Shown: positions 9,108-17,652 of the stretch, piece by piece
Numbering within the stretch: the first letter of the stretch is position 1
Layout of the letters: each line of letters opens with the position of its first letter
NCBI GenBank assembly: GCA_003402315.1
Contig: QFXI01000009.1
Location: 248,001-312,000 of the forward strand
Length of the DNA: 64,000 bases
Direction of reading: 5' to 3'
From: Candidatus Nitrotoga sp. LAW
GTDB taxonomy: Bacteria; Pseudomonadota; Gammaproteobacteria; Burkholderiales; Gallionellaceae
Position numbers and translations under genes: made by a program
Notes under the pieces: generated by a model
The model's database searches: none
Seen by the model: the letters and a program-made list of their open reading frames with translations, nothing else
Told to the model about the DNA's origin: nothing

Positions 9108-9824
9108 TTAAACATGACCCAGCGCATCGATAATCGCTTTTTTAGCGGCACGCCTGGCTGGCATATAGGCCGCCAATGTCCCAACTACAGACATCAGCAC
9201 AAAGGTAAACAGTACGCGACTGGCATCCCAATCCACTTCGAGTTGAACCTCCCTAGCGCTGTTGGGTGGTACATAGGAAATTCCCGCCAAATTGACGCCC
9301 CACAAAACTGCCAGCATGATGAACAGTCCAATTACGCACCCCAATACAGTGAGCAACATCGACTCAAGTGTGAATAATTTAACTACGCTACTGCGTTTCA
9401 AACCCATAGCGCGCAATGTGCCGATTCTACGAGTACGTTCGATAACCGTCATACCCATTGAATTGGCCACACTCATAATCACGACAGTCAGAACAATACT
9501 GAAAATAAAGCCAAAGATCATGTCGAACATGCCATGTACTTGGATATAAAAATCCGACAGCTCTTGCCAAGTTTGCATCTCGACATTAAAGTGGGCTTGG
9601 CTGAACTTTTCCAGCAAATGCGTGCGCATTGCCTCGGTCTGATTCACGTCATCCAGCAAGATCGTGAGTTGATCCGCACGTCCATCCGCATCCAACAATG
9701 AACGCGCCAAAGATAACGGAACAAAAGCAAATTTATCGTTACTACCTGCGTTGCCTGTGTTAAAGCTGTGTCCAACCGTAACATCCAGCGCATTGGCTTG
9801 TCCGTTCAAGGTACTCACCAGCAT
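9108..9824 (-). pseudogene. FtsX/MacB-type ABC permease, 5'-truncated
   Basis: The 238-residue frame holds only the C-terminal part of a permease that is usually about 400 residues. It has the end of the periplasmic domain (QANALDVTVGHSFNTGN) and three transmembrane segments with ERTRRIGTLRAMG between the first two. The N-terminal membrane segment and first half of the periplasmic domain are absent. Upstream of codon 1 the reading frame loses family resemblance and runs into unrelated sequence. The ATPase gene that should accompany it is not found. A truncation by deletion or insertion is the simplest reading. Confidence 0.75.
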
Positions 9825-10017
9825 CGCCGAAGGTAAGCACCACTACTACGAATTTCGTGTTACCCCCTGTATTGATGACAGGGAGCACTATAGGGAAACG
9901 ACATTAAATAATGGAGGACGATGCGACGAAATGCAGATAATGTGAAGTGATCCGTATTAAATACAGCGTGAAATAACCGAGGAAATAAATATGTAATGGC
10001 ACAAATCATTCAAAAAC

Positions 10018-10042
10018 CAGCGCACAAATGCGCTGTTTTTTT
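10018..10042. terminator. Bidirectional intrinsic terminator
   Basis: A perfect 7-bp stem CAGCGCA/TGCGCTG with loop CAAA is followed by seven T on the plus strand. On the minus strand it is followed by GTTTTTG. No intact gene ends at it on either strand, consistent with lost neighbours. Confidence 0.7.
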
Positions 10043-10267
10043 GTCATGCCTACATTGAAGTCAGACCATTCGACGCACGCCATTAACTTTCCACCAACAG
10101 ACACCATCAGGCCGGTTAAATTTGTGCGTTTGCAAAACCCTGCAATAACCGCCTCATAGTCGTAATGCACCAGCGCCTTCATTCTTTGCGCCGGCAATAG
10201 TTTGCTTGAGCTCAACGAAGATTTACCAATACCCAACAAGTAAGTCTACCTTGCCGGACATGCCAAC

Positions 10268-10298
10268 AAAAAACGCACGGTTTGACGTGCGCTTTGTT
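10268..10298 (-). terminator. Intrinsic terminator of the hda–HAD operon
   Basis: Read on the minus strand, a CGCACG/CGTGCG stem is followed by six T. AACAAA/TTTGTT flanks extend the pairing. It lies about 60 bases beyond the stop codon of the HAD phosphatase gene. Confidence 0.7.
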
Positions 10299-10359
10299 GA
10301 TGTAAATAATCACTTAGCCCTTTAGTCATGTACTCATAAGACTTTTACGCTCAACACCT

Positions 10360-11022
10360 TCAACGCAAAGTCAAAATACGCCAGCCGTGCTGTTCTGCAT
10401 GCTTGCGTAATGTTGCATCTGGATCGACAGCGATTGGATTGTTCACTTTCGCCAGCAATGGCAGGTCGTTCAAAGAATCACTGTAAAAAAAGCTATCGGC
10501 AAAACTGTCCCACCCCCATCCCCGTTGCGCCAACCAGCTTTCCAAGCGGGTAATTTTGCCTTCGCGGAAACACGGCACGCCAGCCACACACCCAGTAAAT
10601 TCACCGTCCTTTTCTTCCGGCTCGGTAGCAATCAGATGTTCCACGCCAAATTCCCGCGCAATCGGCGAGGTCACAAAACTATTAGTGGCAGTGATGATAA
10701 CGCACACGTCCCCTGCCGCACGGTGCCGCGCCACTAACTCTTGCGCAGGCACAGTCATCATGCCGCGCACCTTGCGCTGCATGAAGTTGTCACGCCAGCC
10801 ATTTAACACCTTGCGTGCATGGCGCGACAATGGTTTCAACTGGAAGTCGAGGAACTCATAAATATCCAGCGTACCCGCTTTGTATTGCTCATAAAAAGCC
10901 AAATTCTTCGCCTCAAATAGTTCGCGATCGAGCACGCCCTGTTCGATGAGAAATTGGGCCCACTCGAAATCGCTGTCACCGTTCAGCAAGGTATTGTCTA
11001 AATCAAATAGCGCAAGGTTCAC
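10360..11022 (-). CDS. HAD-IB family phosphatase (SerB-like)
   Basis: The 220-residue protein is a haloacid-dehalogenase-type hydrolase. Motif I is FDLDNTLL near residue 6, motif II is the IITATNSFV threonine/serine, and motif IV is FFYSDSLNDLPLL. It resembles the HAD-IB subgroup (phosphoserine phosphatase-like) found next to hda in many betaproteobacteria. The GTG start overlaps the hda stop by four bases (GTGA), so translation is coupled. The true substrate is not known from the sequence. Confidence 0.85.
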   Translation of the reverse strand: MNLALFDLDNTLLNGDSDFEWAQFLIEQGVLDRELFEAKNLAFYEQYKAGTLDIYEFLDFQLKPLSRHARKVLNGWRDNFMQRKVRGMMTVPAQELVARHRAAGDVCVIITATNSFVTSPIAREFGVEHLIATEPEEKDGEFTGCVAGVPCFREGKITRLESWLAQRGWGWDSFADSFFYSDSLNDLPLLAKVNNPIAVDPDATLRKHAEQHGWRILTLR

Positions 11023-11687
11023 ACAGACTCCAAGTTAAAAGTTTGCATCACTTCTTTCAGCAATGGTATCGAAGGCGCACGCTGTAAACGCAAACACTGC
11101 GCGTCCAGCGCATCCAGCAGCCCAAGTAGCGCGGGCATATCGCGCCGTCCGTGACGCAACAGGTATTGCGTCACCTCGCGCGGCAGGATGAAGCCGCGCG
11201 CTTGTCCATGCTGCTCCAATGCTTGCGTTTTTTCTGCATCGTTCAGCGCATGCACCTGATACACCAGCCCCCAGCCCAATCGGGTGCGCAGGTCGTCGCG
11301 CACACTTAAATGTGCCGGCGCAGAAACACCGCTAACCAGCAACATGCCGCCGCTTTCACGCATCCTATTATAAAGGGCGAACAGCGCAATCTGGGCAGCA
11401 TCATCCAGCATCTCAACGTCATCCACTGCAATCACTGGAACCAGATCCGGCACAGCGCCATGAGCAAAGACTGCGGACTGTCCCAATGAACGTGCCTGAC
11501 CCACTGCTGCCTGCATCAGATGGCTCTTGCCACAGCCCATCTCGCCCCATAGGTAGAAACACCGCTCATTCGAGGTTCCCGTCAATGCATGTTGCAATGC
11601 CGAGAGCAACTCAACATTGCGGCCCGGTACGAAATTATTTAACGTAGGCAACCAATCCGGGGTGATGTTTAATAATAATTGCGTCAT
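11019..11687 (-). CDS. hda: Hda, DnaA regulatory inactivator homologue
   Basis: The 222-residue protein resembles the AAA+ domain of DnaA without the DNA-binding domain. Walker A is GEMGCGKSH near residue 48 and Walker B is VIAVDDVEML. DLRTRLGWGLVYQV carries the sensor/box VII arginine region. Hda works with the sliding clamp to stimulate ATP hydrolysis by DnaA and prevent re-initiation. A clamp-binding QLLLNI-like sequence is visible at residues 3–8, as in E. coli Hda. It heads a two-gene unit with the HAD phosphatase. Confidence 0.92.
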   Translation of the reverse strand: MTQLLLNITPDWLPTLNNFVPGRNVELLSALQHALTGTSNERCFYLWGEMGCGKSHLMQAAVGQARSLGQSAVFAHGAVPDLVPVIAVDDVEMLDDAAQIALFALYNRMRESGGMLLVSGVSAPAHLSVRDDLRTRLGWGLVYQVHALNDAEKTQALEQHGQARGFILPREVTQYLLRHGRRDMPALLGLLDALDAQCLRLQRAPSIPLLKEVMQTFNLESV

Positions 11688-11696
11688 AAAAATGAA

Positions 11697-11831
11697 TCAC
11701 GATACACGGATAGGGGTAGCTACCATGCCTTGAATATGGCCCAATCCGACCAACAGTGCTGCCAACACGGGAAGGGGTAAACAGCAAGCAAACGCACCCC
11801 CTTGCAGTGCGGCGAAGCGTTGAATGGTCAT
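11697..11831 (-). CDS. Possible small hydrophobic protein upstream of hda
   Basis: A 44-codon ATG frame ends 9 bases before the hda start and contains a hydrophobic stretch (FACCLPLPVLAALLVGLG). I do not recognise it. In several betaproteobacteria an AI-2E-family transporter gene sits between purM and hda. It is absent here, and this frame does not resemble its end. It may be a small membrane protein, or simply leader sequence. Confidence 0.2.
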   Translation of the reverse strand: MTIQRFAALQGGAFACCLPLPVLAALLVGLGHIQGMVATPIRVS

Positions 11832-11894
11832 TTGGGGTAAAATACCACTAACAAAACGGCCTGTACTGTATCCCGAAGAAAGCGAGAACTCAAC

Positions 11895-12935
11895 TTGAGC
11901 TTACCCAATACCCTTTCCTACCGCGACGCCGGCGTAGACATAGCCGCAGGTGACCGTCTGGTGGAAAACATCAAACCATTCGCCAAACGTACTATGCGCC
12001 CGGAAGTTCTGAGTGGCATAGGCGGCTTTGGCGGATTAGTCGAAATTTCTAAAAAATACCGTGAGCCGGTGCTGGTCTCTGGCACCGATGGCGTGGGTAC
12101 CAAATTGAAATTGGCGTTCGAATTGAATCGTCACAATACAGTTGGCATCGACTTGGTTGGGATGAGCGTCAACGACATTCTGGTGCAAGGCGCAGAGCCG
12201 CTGTTTTTCCTCGATTATTTCGCTTGTGGCAAGTTGGATGTGGATGCCGCTACCGAAGTTATCAAGGGTATAGCGGCAGGCTGCGAACTGGCCGGTTGCG
12301 CGCTCATCGGCGGCGAGACCGCCGAAATGCCGGGCATGTATCCGGTAGGCGAATATGACCTTGCTGGTTTCGCTGTGGGTGTAGTGGAGAAAGCCAACAT
12401 CATCACTGGCACTGACATTCGGCCTGGCGACGTCGTGCTGGGACTCGCCTCTAACGGCGCGCACTCCAACGGTTACTCACTGGTGCGTAAAATCATCGAG
12501 CGCAGCCAACCCGACCTCAATGCTAAATTTGATAATGGGCGCACGTTGGCAGATTGCATTATGGCGCCCACGCGCATCTATGTGAAGCCATTGCTGGCGC
12601 TGATGCAAACCCTCCGTATAAAAGGCATAGCACACATCACTGGCGGCGGCCTGCTGGAAAATATACCGCGTGTATTGCCTTCCAATGTCACCGCCGTGAT
12701 TGACGGAGTAGCCTGGCGCACACCTAAGCTGTTCGAGTGGCTCCGCGAACAGGGCAACGTAGCTCAACAGGAAATGTACCGCACCTTCAACTGCGGCATC
12801 GGCATGGTGGTCATCGTGGACCAGAATGATGCTGCAGACGCAATCACCCAGCTTGCTTCTACGGGAGAAACCGTATGGAACATAGGAACAATTCAAACGC
12901 GGACAGGCGATGAAGCACAAACCAGAGTCTCCTAA
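11895..12935 (+). CDS. purM: PurM, phosphoribosylformylglycinamidine cyclo-ligase
   Basis: The 346-residue protein makes aminoimidazole ribotide from FGAM and ATP in purine synthesis. It shows the [10 protein letters not shown] start, the GIGGFGG loop near residue 42, [13 protein letters not shown] near residue 62, [11 protein letters not shown] near residue 141, and a glycine-rich [16 protein letters not shown] segment. The start is a TTG. No ATG or GTG upstream gives the normal N-terminus and the next ATG would remove conserved sequence. It overlaps purN by 26 bases, so the two are one operon. Confidence 0.95.
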   Translation: MSLPNTLSYRDAGVDIAAGDRLVENIKPFAKRTMRPEVLSGIGGFGGLVEISKKYREPVLVSGTDGVGTKLKLAFELNRHNTVGIDLVGMSVNDILVQGAEPLFFLDYFACGKLDVDAATEVIKGIAAGCELAGCALIGGETAEMPGMYPVGEYDLAGFAVGVVEKANIITGTDIRPGDVVLGLASNGAHSNGYSLVRKIIERSQPDLNAKFDNGRTLADCIMAPTRIYVKPLLALMQTLRIKGIAHITGGGLLENIPRVLPSNVTAVIDGVAWRTPKLFEWLREQGNVAQQEMYRTFNCGIGMVVIVDQNDAADAITQLASTGETVWNIGTIQTRTGDEAQTRVS

Positions 12936-13593
12936 CGTAACGACAAAAACTATTGTTATTCTGATTTCAGGCCACGGCAGTAATATGCGCGCGCTGTTGG
13001 AAGCTAATCTGCCCTGCCGGGTAGCGGCGGTTATCAGCAACCGGGCTGATGCCCCAGGATTAAAAATTGCCAGCCAGTATGGGATTACAACGAATGTCGT
13101 GGCGCATTGCCATTATCCTGACCGCGAATCTTTCGACACCGAACTAGCCAGCTGCATAGACAGCTACCGACCCGACCTTGTCGTGCTTGCCGGCTTTATG
13201 CGTATTCTTACCCCTCAGTTTGTGGCACGCTATCAAAACAAACTGATTAACATCCACCCCTCGCTGTTGCCCGCATACAGTGGCCTGCACACTCATGCGC
13301 GCGCGCTCAAGGACGGTGTGAAAATCCATGGCTGCACTGTGCATTTTGTCACTAGCGACGTCGATCACGGTCCCATCATCATTCAGGCCGCAGTACCGGT
13401 ACTCATGGACGACACCCCAGCAGCCTTGGCGGCACGCGTGTTACATCAAGAACATCGCATTTTACCGCAGGCCATCCGTTGGTTTTGCAACGACGACATC
13501 CGCCTGAGTGCAGAGGGAAAAGTGCGAATGAAGCGTCTGGAACAGCCCGGTTACGCACTAATTTCTCCAGAAATGGAATACGCCAATGCGTAG
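12910..13593 (+). CDS. purN: PurN, phosphoribosylglycinamide formyltransferase
   Basis: The 227-residue enzyme formylates GAR using 10-formyl-THF. It carries [13 protein letters not shown] near residue 17, the catalytic region [17 protein letters not shown] with Asn, His and Ser, and the conserved [13 protein letters not shown] segment holding the catalytic aspartate. The gene starts inside the 3' end of purM and overlaps the following DUF3108 gene by 8 bases. The operon therefore joins two purine steps with a putative envelope gene. Confidence 0.95.
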   Translation: MKHKPESPNVTTKTIVILISGHGSNMRALLEANLPCRVAAVISNRADAPGLKIASQYGITTNVVAHCHYPDRESFDTELASCIDSYRPDLVVLAGFMRILTPQFVARYQNKLINIHPSLLPAYSGLHTHARALKDGVKIHGCTVHFVTSDVDHGPIIIQAAVPVLMDDTPAALAARVLHQEHRILPQAIRWFCNDDIRLSAEGKVRMKRLEQPGYALISPEMEYANA

Positions 13594-14311
13594 CATCATT
13601 TATCTAGCCAGCTTGCTATTACTTGTTAGCGCTGCACCGCAAGCACTATTCGCAGCCCCCCTTTTACCCGTACAGGGAACTAACATTAATGCCCATTACG
13701 ATGTACTCAAAGGCAATGTTAAAGTCGCGACCATTACAGAAACCTTTACCCGCACGCAGGGCGGTTACCGCATTGAGAGCATAACCAAAGCAATCGGCTT
13801 GCTCGCCATGTTCAAAGCAGAAATCATCCGCCTCACCAGCGAAGGTACCCTGACAGCGAAGGGTTTACGCCCACTTACTTATGTTCAAGAGCGTAAACTC
13901 GATACCGAGCGAAATACGCGTGCCGACTTTGACTGGAAGACTAAACACATCACCCTGACTGACCGTGCCGGGAAGCGCACATTGCCACTGCCAACTGGAA
14001 CCCAAGACCGGTTAAGCGCAATGTACCAATTCATGTTCGCGCCCCTACAAAATGCCACTGAACTCAACTTCAATATGACTAATGGCAGTAAAGTGGACGA
14101 ATACAATTATCGCATTACCCCTGACCAAAGCATGACAATCCCGCTCGGTACATTTAAGGTATTGTACGTAGCCAATCCGCCGCAAGAAGGTGAGAATCGG
14201 ACTGAAGTCTGGTTAGCAACAGAACACGGCAATTTTCCTTACAAAATGACCATCACCGATCCCGACGGTGACAAACTCACACAGGTATTGACCCAAATAA
14301 ATTTTGAGTAG
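13586..14311 (+). CDS. DUF3108 domain protein, secreted
   Basis: The 241-residue protein has a cleavable signal peptide (about residues 1–24, ending FAAP) and a DUF3108 domain. The domain is recognised from the start 'HYDVLKGNVKVATITETF' type strand, the LRPLTYVQERK segment, and TEVWLATEHGNFPYKM near the C-terminus. Function of the family is unknown; an envelope location is expected. It overlaps purN by 8 bases and is followed 24 bases later by a second DUF3108 gene, so the two are a tandem paralogous pair in the purine operon. Confidence 0.8.
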   Translation: MRSIIYLASLLLLVSAAPQALFAAPLLPVQGTNINAHYDVLKGNVKVATITETFTRTQGGYRIESITKAIGLLAMFKAEIIRLTSEGTLTAKGLRPLTYVQERKLDTERNTRADFDWKTKHITLTDRAGKRTLPLPTGTQDRLSAMYQFMFAPLQNATELNFNMTNGSKVDEYNYRITPDQSMTIPLGTFKVLYVANPPQEGENRTEVWLATEHGNFPYKMTITDPDGDKLTQVLTQINFE

Positions 14312-14335
14312 CAATCATTCCGTGCTATTTATCAA

Positions 14336-15496
14336 ATGAATTCCGGCACGTTCACCAGCCGCATTACCCTTGCCATCGCGCTCTCTGTGCTGCTACATAG
14401 TGCGGCACTGTGGTTTTTTCAAGTAGAGCTGCCGAATAATGAAACATTACTGCCACCACTTAGTGCGAGACTAGAAGCATTACCTCTGCGAGCCGACGCG
14501 CCCATGCCAGAAGCTGAACCTACAGGCCCTCCAACTGAACCTGACAGCGCTGTGACAATCGAACCAGAATTAGCGTTAATACCTGTTGCAACCGCGTCTG
14601 CTGTAGCAGCCATCCCGGAGCCAGAGCTAATCCCTGTTACAGAAACAGTATCTGCCGTAGCAAGCACCTCCCAACCGGCATCAATACCTGCTATTGAAGC
14701 AGCATCTGCTGTAGCAAGCGCCCCCGAACTGGCATTAATACCTGCTATTGAAGCGGCATCTGCTGTAGTGAGCGCCCCCGAACCGGCATCAATACCTGCT
14801 ATTGAAGCAGCATCTGCTGTAGCCAAGATAGAAGAACCAGTAGCGCATCCATTACCCAAGCACGCACAATTAAAATTTGCCGTCTACTATGGCCAGGACA
14901 ATTTCCAGATTGGCGAAATTACCCACCGGCTTGAAATTAGTGGAGATCAATATGTCCTGAAAGCGGAGACACAAACAACCGGATTAGCCCGATTGTTCAA
15001 AAGCTACCAACTCGTTCAAATCAGCCACGGCAAGACTGGTGACTTCGGACTACAGCCAGAAAGCTATGAAGAAGAGCAAAACGTATCCAGCGGTAAACAA
15101 AAAATGGATGTCGCCTTTAACTGGACGGGAAATAAATTGCATTTTTCTCACGGCGGTGAAACTGAACTCCCCCCCGACGCCCAAGACATTCTGAGCTTTT
15201 TATATCAACTCTCGCGACTTCCTTTGCACAGTAAAGTCATATCGATTGCTATCACCAGTGGCAAAAAACTTGAAAAATATGAACTTGAAATCGGTGCAGA
15301 AGAGGAAATCATTACCCCAATGGGCAAGTTGCGCGCATTGCCTTTGCGCAGGCTGCATAGCCAAGGTGGAGACGGCATGGAAGTCTGGCTCGGGCTGGAA
15401 TATCGCCTGCTGCCAATCAAGTTTCGCCAGATTAAACGTTCCGGCAACATGGTCTTGGAAGTTGTCATTTCTGACATCCGCGTCGCAGATGAATAA
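14336..15496 (+). CDS. DUF3108 protein with TonB-like N-terminal anchor and repeat linker
   Basis: The 386-residue protein has three parts. Residues 10–30 are one uncleaved transmembrane helix containing S17 and H21 in SVLLH, the same S-x3-H spacing as the TonB helix that contacts ExbB/ExbD. Residues 35–180 are a Pro/Ala/Glu-rich linker with 18-residue repeats. Residues 185–386 are a DUF3108 domain (KFAVYYGQDNFQIGEITHRLE, then MEVWLGLEYRLLPIKFRQI). This looks like a periplasmic domain on a long tether from the inner membrane. Energy coupling through ExbBD is only a hypothesis. Confidence 0.75.
   Translation: MNSGTFTSRITLAIALSVLLHSAALWFFQVELPNNETLLPPLSARLEALPLRADAPMPEAEPTGPPTEPDSAVTIEPELALIPVATASAVAAIPEPELIPVTETVSAVASTSQPASIPAIEAASAVASAPELALIPAIEAASAVVSAPEPASIPAIEAASAVAKIEEPVAHPLPKHAQLKFAVYYGQDNFQIGEITHRLEISGDQYVLKAETQTTGLARLFKSYQLVQISHGKTGDFGLQPESYEEEQNVSSGKQKMDVAFNWTGNKLHFSHGGETELPPDAQDILSFLYQLSRLPLHSKVISIAITSGKKLEKYELEIGAEEEIITPMGKLRALPLRRLHSQGGDGMEVWLGLEYRLLPIKFRQIKRSGNMVLEVVISDIRVADE
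14639..14830 (+). repeat. 54-bp tandem repeats in the DUF3108 linker
   Basis: Units at 14639–14692 (diverged), 14693–14746, 14747–14800 and a partial unit to about 14830 encode the 18-residue pattern IEAASAV(A/V)SAPE.A.IPA. The two central units are nearly identical, so the array is prone to length change without a frameshift. Confidence 0.8.
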
Positions 15497-15595
15497 GAAA
15501 TTCAGAAGTCATGAAGCCCTGTCCTGTAAACTTCGCCTCCATTCCTGTGATCGCTTCTATCACCGCATCGAATACTTTTACCCTAATTTAGAACC

Positions 15596-16882
15596 ATGCT
15601 ACTGACCGAATATCGCCTAGACCTCGTTATCCAAGCCCTGCGCAGCATCCTGCCGCTGGAACATCCCGCCGACGCTATGCTGCGCCACTTTTTCCAGCGC
15701 GAGCGCATTGGCTCCAACGAACGTGCTCTGGTGGCAGAAACTGTGTTCGGTGTGTTGCGTCACCGCCTGTTTCTGGAGCACGCCTGCGCCAATCAGGCCA
15801 CGCCGCGCCGCATGGCGCTGGCTTATTGGATCAAGTTCAGCGGCTATAACCTGCGTGAACTCACCCCTCTTCTGAAACGCGATGAGGCCGATTGGCTGGG
15901 GCAAGTTAAAGCCATCAATCTTGCCGAATTATCTTTGTCGGTGCAGGCCGAACTGCCAGAATGGCTGGTCGAACAGCTGCAAATCACAATGACGGATGAA
16001 GCCATCCTCATGCTGGGTCGCTCCATGCAGCAACCCGCCGCACTGGATTTGCGCGTTAACACCCTGCTCGCCACGCGCGACGAGGTGCTGCAAGCCTTGC
16101 GGGCAGAAGGCATGGACGCGCAAGCCACGCCTTACTCCCCCATCGGCATCCGCCTCAAGGACAAGCCATCGCTCACCAAGCATCCGCTGTTCCTCGCTGG
16201 AAAAATAGAAGTACAAGACGAAGGCAGCCAGCTGCTTGGATTTCTTCTCGCCCCCAAGCGCAATGACATGGTTGTGGATTTTTGCGCCGGCGCAGGTGGC
16301 AAAGCACTCATGCTGGGCGCCATGATGCAGTCTCAGGGCAGGCTGTATGCCCTGGACGTATCCGAAAAACGACTGGCCAACCTCAAGCCACGTTTGAAGC
16401 GTTCGGGACTTAGCAACCTGCACCCGCAACTCATAGCGCATGAAAACGACAGCAAAATAAAGCGTCTGGCTGGCAAGATCGACCGCGTTCTTGTGGACGC
16501 ACCGTGCAGCGGATTGGGCACACTACGCCGCAATCCGGACATCAAATTCCGCCAATCGTCTCAAAGCGTGACCGAATTCACCCATTTGCAAGCCTCTATC
16601 CTGGCCTCAGCCAGCAAGTTGCTCAAACCCGGCGGCCGTCTGGTGTATACCACCTGTAGTTTTTTGCCACAGGAAAACCGCGCCATAGTCGATGCATTTC
16701 TTGCCGACCATCCAGAATTCACGTTACGCCATGCAGGAGAAATTCTCGCACAACAAAAAGTCCCGCTGGAAACGGAAGAGTGCCTACAACTGCTGCCGCA
16801 ACTGCACAACACCGATGCCTTTTTCGCAGCGGTACTGGAACGGGTCAAAGCGGTTGCCCCGAACAACGTCGATTCTGCCTAA
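15596..16882 (+). CDS. RsmB/NOP2-family RNA cytosine methyltransferase
   Basis: The 428-residue protein is an m5C RNA methyltransferase of the RsmB/NOP2 family. The N-terminal third resembles the truncated NusB-like region of RsmB. The catalytic domain shows the SAM-binding VVDFCAGAGGKALMLG segment, VDAPCSGLGTLRRNP with one active cysteine, and the TTCSFLPQEN motif with the second. RsmB modifies C967 of 16S rRNA. Whether this protein is the true RsmB or a paralogue cannot be settled here. It starts with ATG 100 bases after the DUF3108 gene. Confidence 0.85.
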   Translation: MLLTEYRLDLVIQALRSILPLEHPADAMLRHFFQRERIGSNERALVAETVFGVLRHRLFLEHACANQATPRRMALAYWIKFSGYNLRELTPLLKRDEADWLGQVKAINLAELSLSVQAELPEWLVEQLQITMTDEAILMLGRSMQQPAALDLRVNTLLATRDEVLQALRAEGMDAQATPYSPIGIRLKDKPSLTKHPLFLAGKIEVQDEGSQLLGFLLAPKRNDMVVDFCAGAGGKALMLGAMMQSQGRLYALDVSEKRLANLKPRLKRSGLSNLHPQLIAHENDSKIKRLAGKIDRVLVDAPCSGLGTLRRNPDIKFRQSSQSVTEFTHLQASILASASKLLKPGGRLVYTTCSFLPQENRAIVDAFLADHPEFTLRHAGEILAQQKVPLETEECLQLLPQLHNTDAFFAAVLERVKAVAPNNVDSA

Positions 16883-16971
16883 GTTCGGAAGAGGGTAACC
16901 GGAAATTTATTTGATCAATTTTACGGTATAGCTTGCTTCGCCCATTTTGTTGCATTTTTTGACTGAGTGCC

Positions 16972-17604
16972 ATGCTGGATTTCACCGAATACACCAAGAT
17001 TTTTATCAGTCTGTTCGCCATCCTTGATCCGATCGGGATAATCCCTGTCATCATTCTGTTCACCTCCAGCATGACGGCGCCAAAACGAGCCAAGGTTGGT
17101 CGCGTCGCATCGCTGGCGGTATGCGCCATTTTGCTGGTTGCGTTATTGATAGGCCAACCACTACTGGCTTTTTTTGGCATCAGCATCAGCTCATTTCGCG
17201 TGGCGGGTGGCATTCTGCTGATGTTAATGGCCTTCAAAATGTTGAACGGCAACCTCTACACATCCGTCGAAGCCGATAATGACGGTGCCGGGGGCGAAAC
17301 AAGCTCGATACATGCCATCGTGCCTTTATCCATTCCACTGCTGGCTGGTCCCGGCTCCATCAGCGCGGTGATACTGGAAGCACACAAGGCACACGGTATT
17401 GAGCATTATTTAATCATGAGCTTGGAAATTATGTTGCTAAGCGTAACGGTCTGGTTAACCTTCCTTATTGCACCGTGGGTGGCGCAACGTTTAGGCAAGA
17501 TAGGCATTGACGTATTTACTCGGCTAATGGGCTTGGTACTCGCGGCCATTTCCGTAGAGTTCATTGCGGGTGGAATACGCGGCTTATTTCCACCACTTGG
17601 CTAA
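16972..17604 (+). CDS. MarC-family integral membrane protein
   Basis: The 210-residue protein has about six transmembrane segments and typical MarC/UPF0056 features: FAILDPIGIIPVII near residue 16, FRVAGGILLMLMAF near residue 73, AIVPLSIPLLAGPGSI near residue 112, and RLMGLVLAAISVEFIAGGI at the end. The family was once linked to multiple antibiotic resistance in E. coli but that role was not confirmed, and its substrate is unknown. It stands alone between a plus-strand methyltransferase gene and a convergent protease gene. Confidence 0.9.
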   Translation: MLDFTEYTKIFISLFAILDPIGIIPVIILFTSSMTAPKRAKVGRVASLAVCAILLVALLIGQPLLAFFGISISSFRVAGGILLMLMAFKMLNGNLYTSVEADNDGAGGETSSIHAIVPLSIPLLAGPGSISAVILEAHKAHGIEHYLIMSLEIMLLSVTVWLTFLIAPWVAQRLGKIGIDVFTRLMGLVLAAISVEFIAGGIRGLFPPLG

Positions 17605-17652
17605 TCGTCCATTTTTTAATAATTCGCCCCGCTGCGCACATCATTTGTACTT

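Larger units (their letters stand above)
9825..10359. other. Gene-poor junction with fragmentary sequence
   Basis: No intact gene is visible. The stretch contains a small hairpin (CCCTGT/ACAGGG, 9865–9883) next to the truncated permease, a bidirectional terminator at 10018–10042, a 77-codon minus-strand frame (10006–10239) that I do not recognise and that runs through that terminator, and the terminator of the HAD gene. The mixture suggests remnants left by a deletion or insertion event. Confidence 0.5.

Noticed and set aside
12477-13040. 187-residue minus-strand frame over purM/purN
   Set aside because: Antisense to two well-supported conserved genes and without family resemblance.
14419-14859. 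146-residue minus-strand frame rich in Ala, Ser and Gly repeats
   Set aside because: It is the mirror of the repeat linker of the DUF3108 gene. Repeats on one strand give repeated peptides on the other. No start signal or homology.
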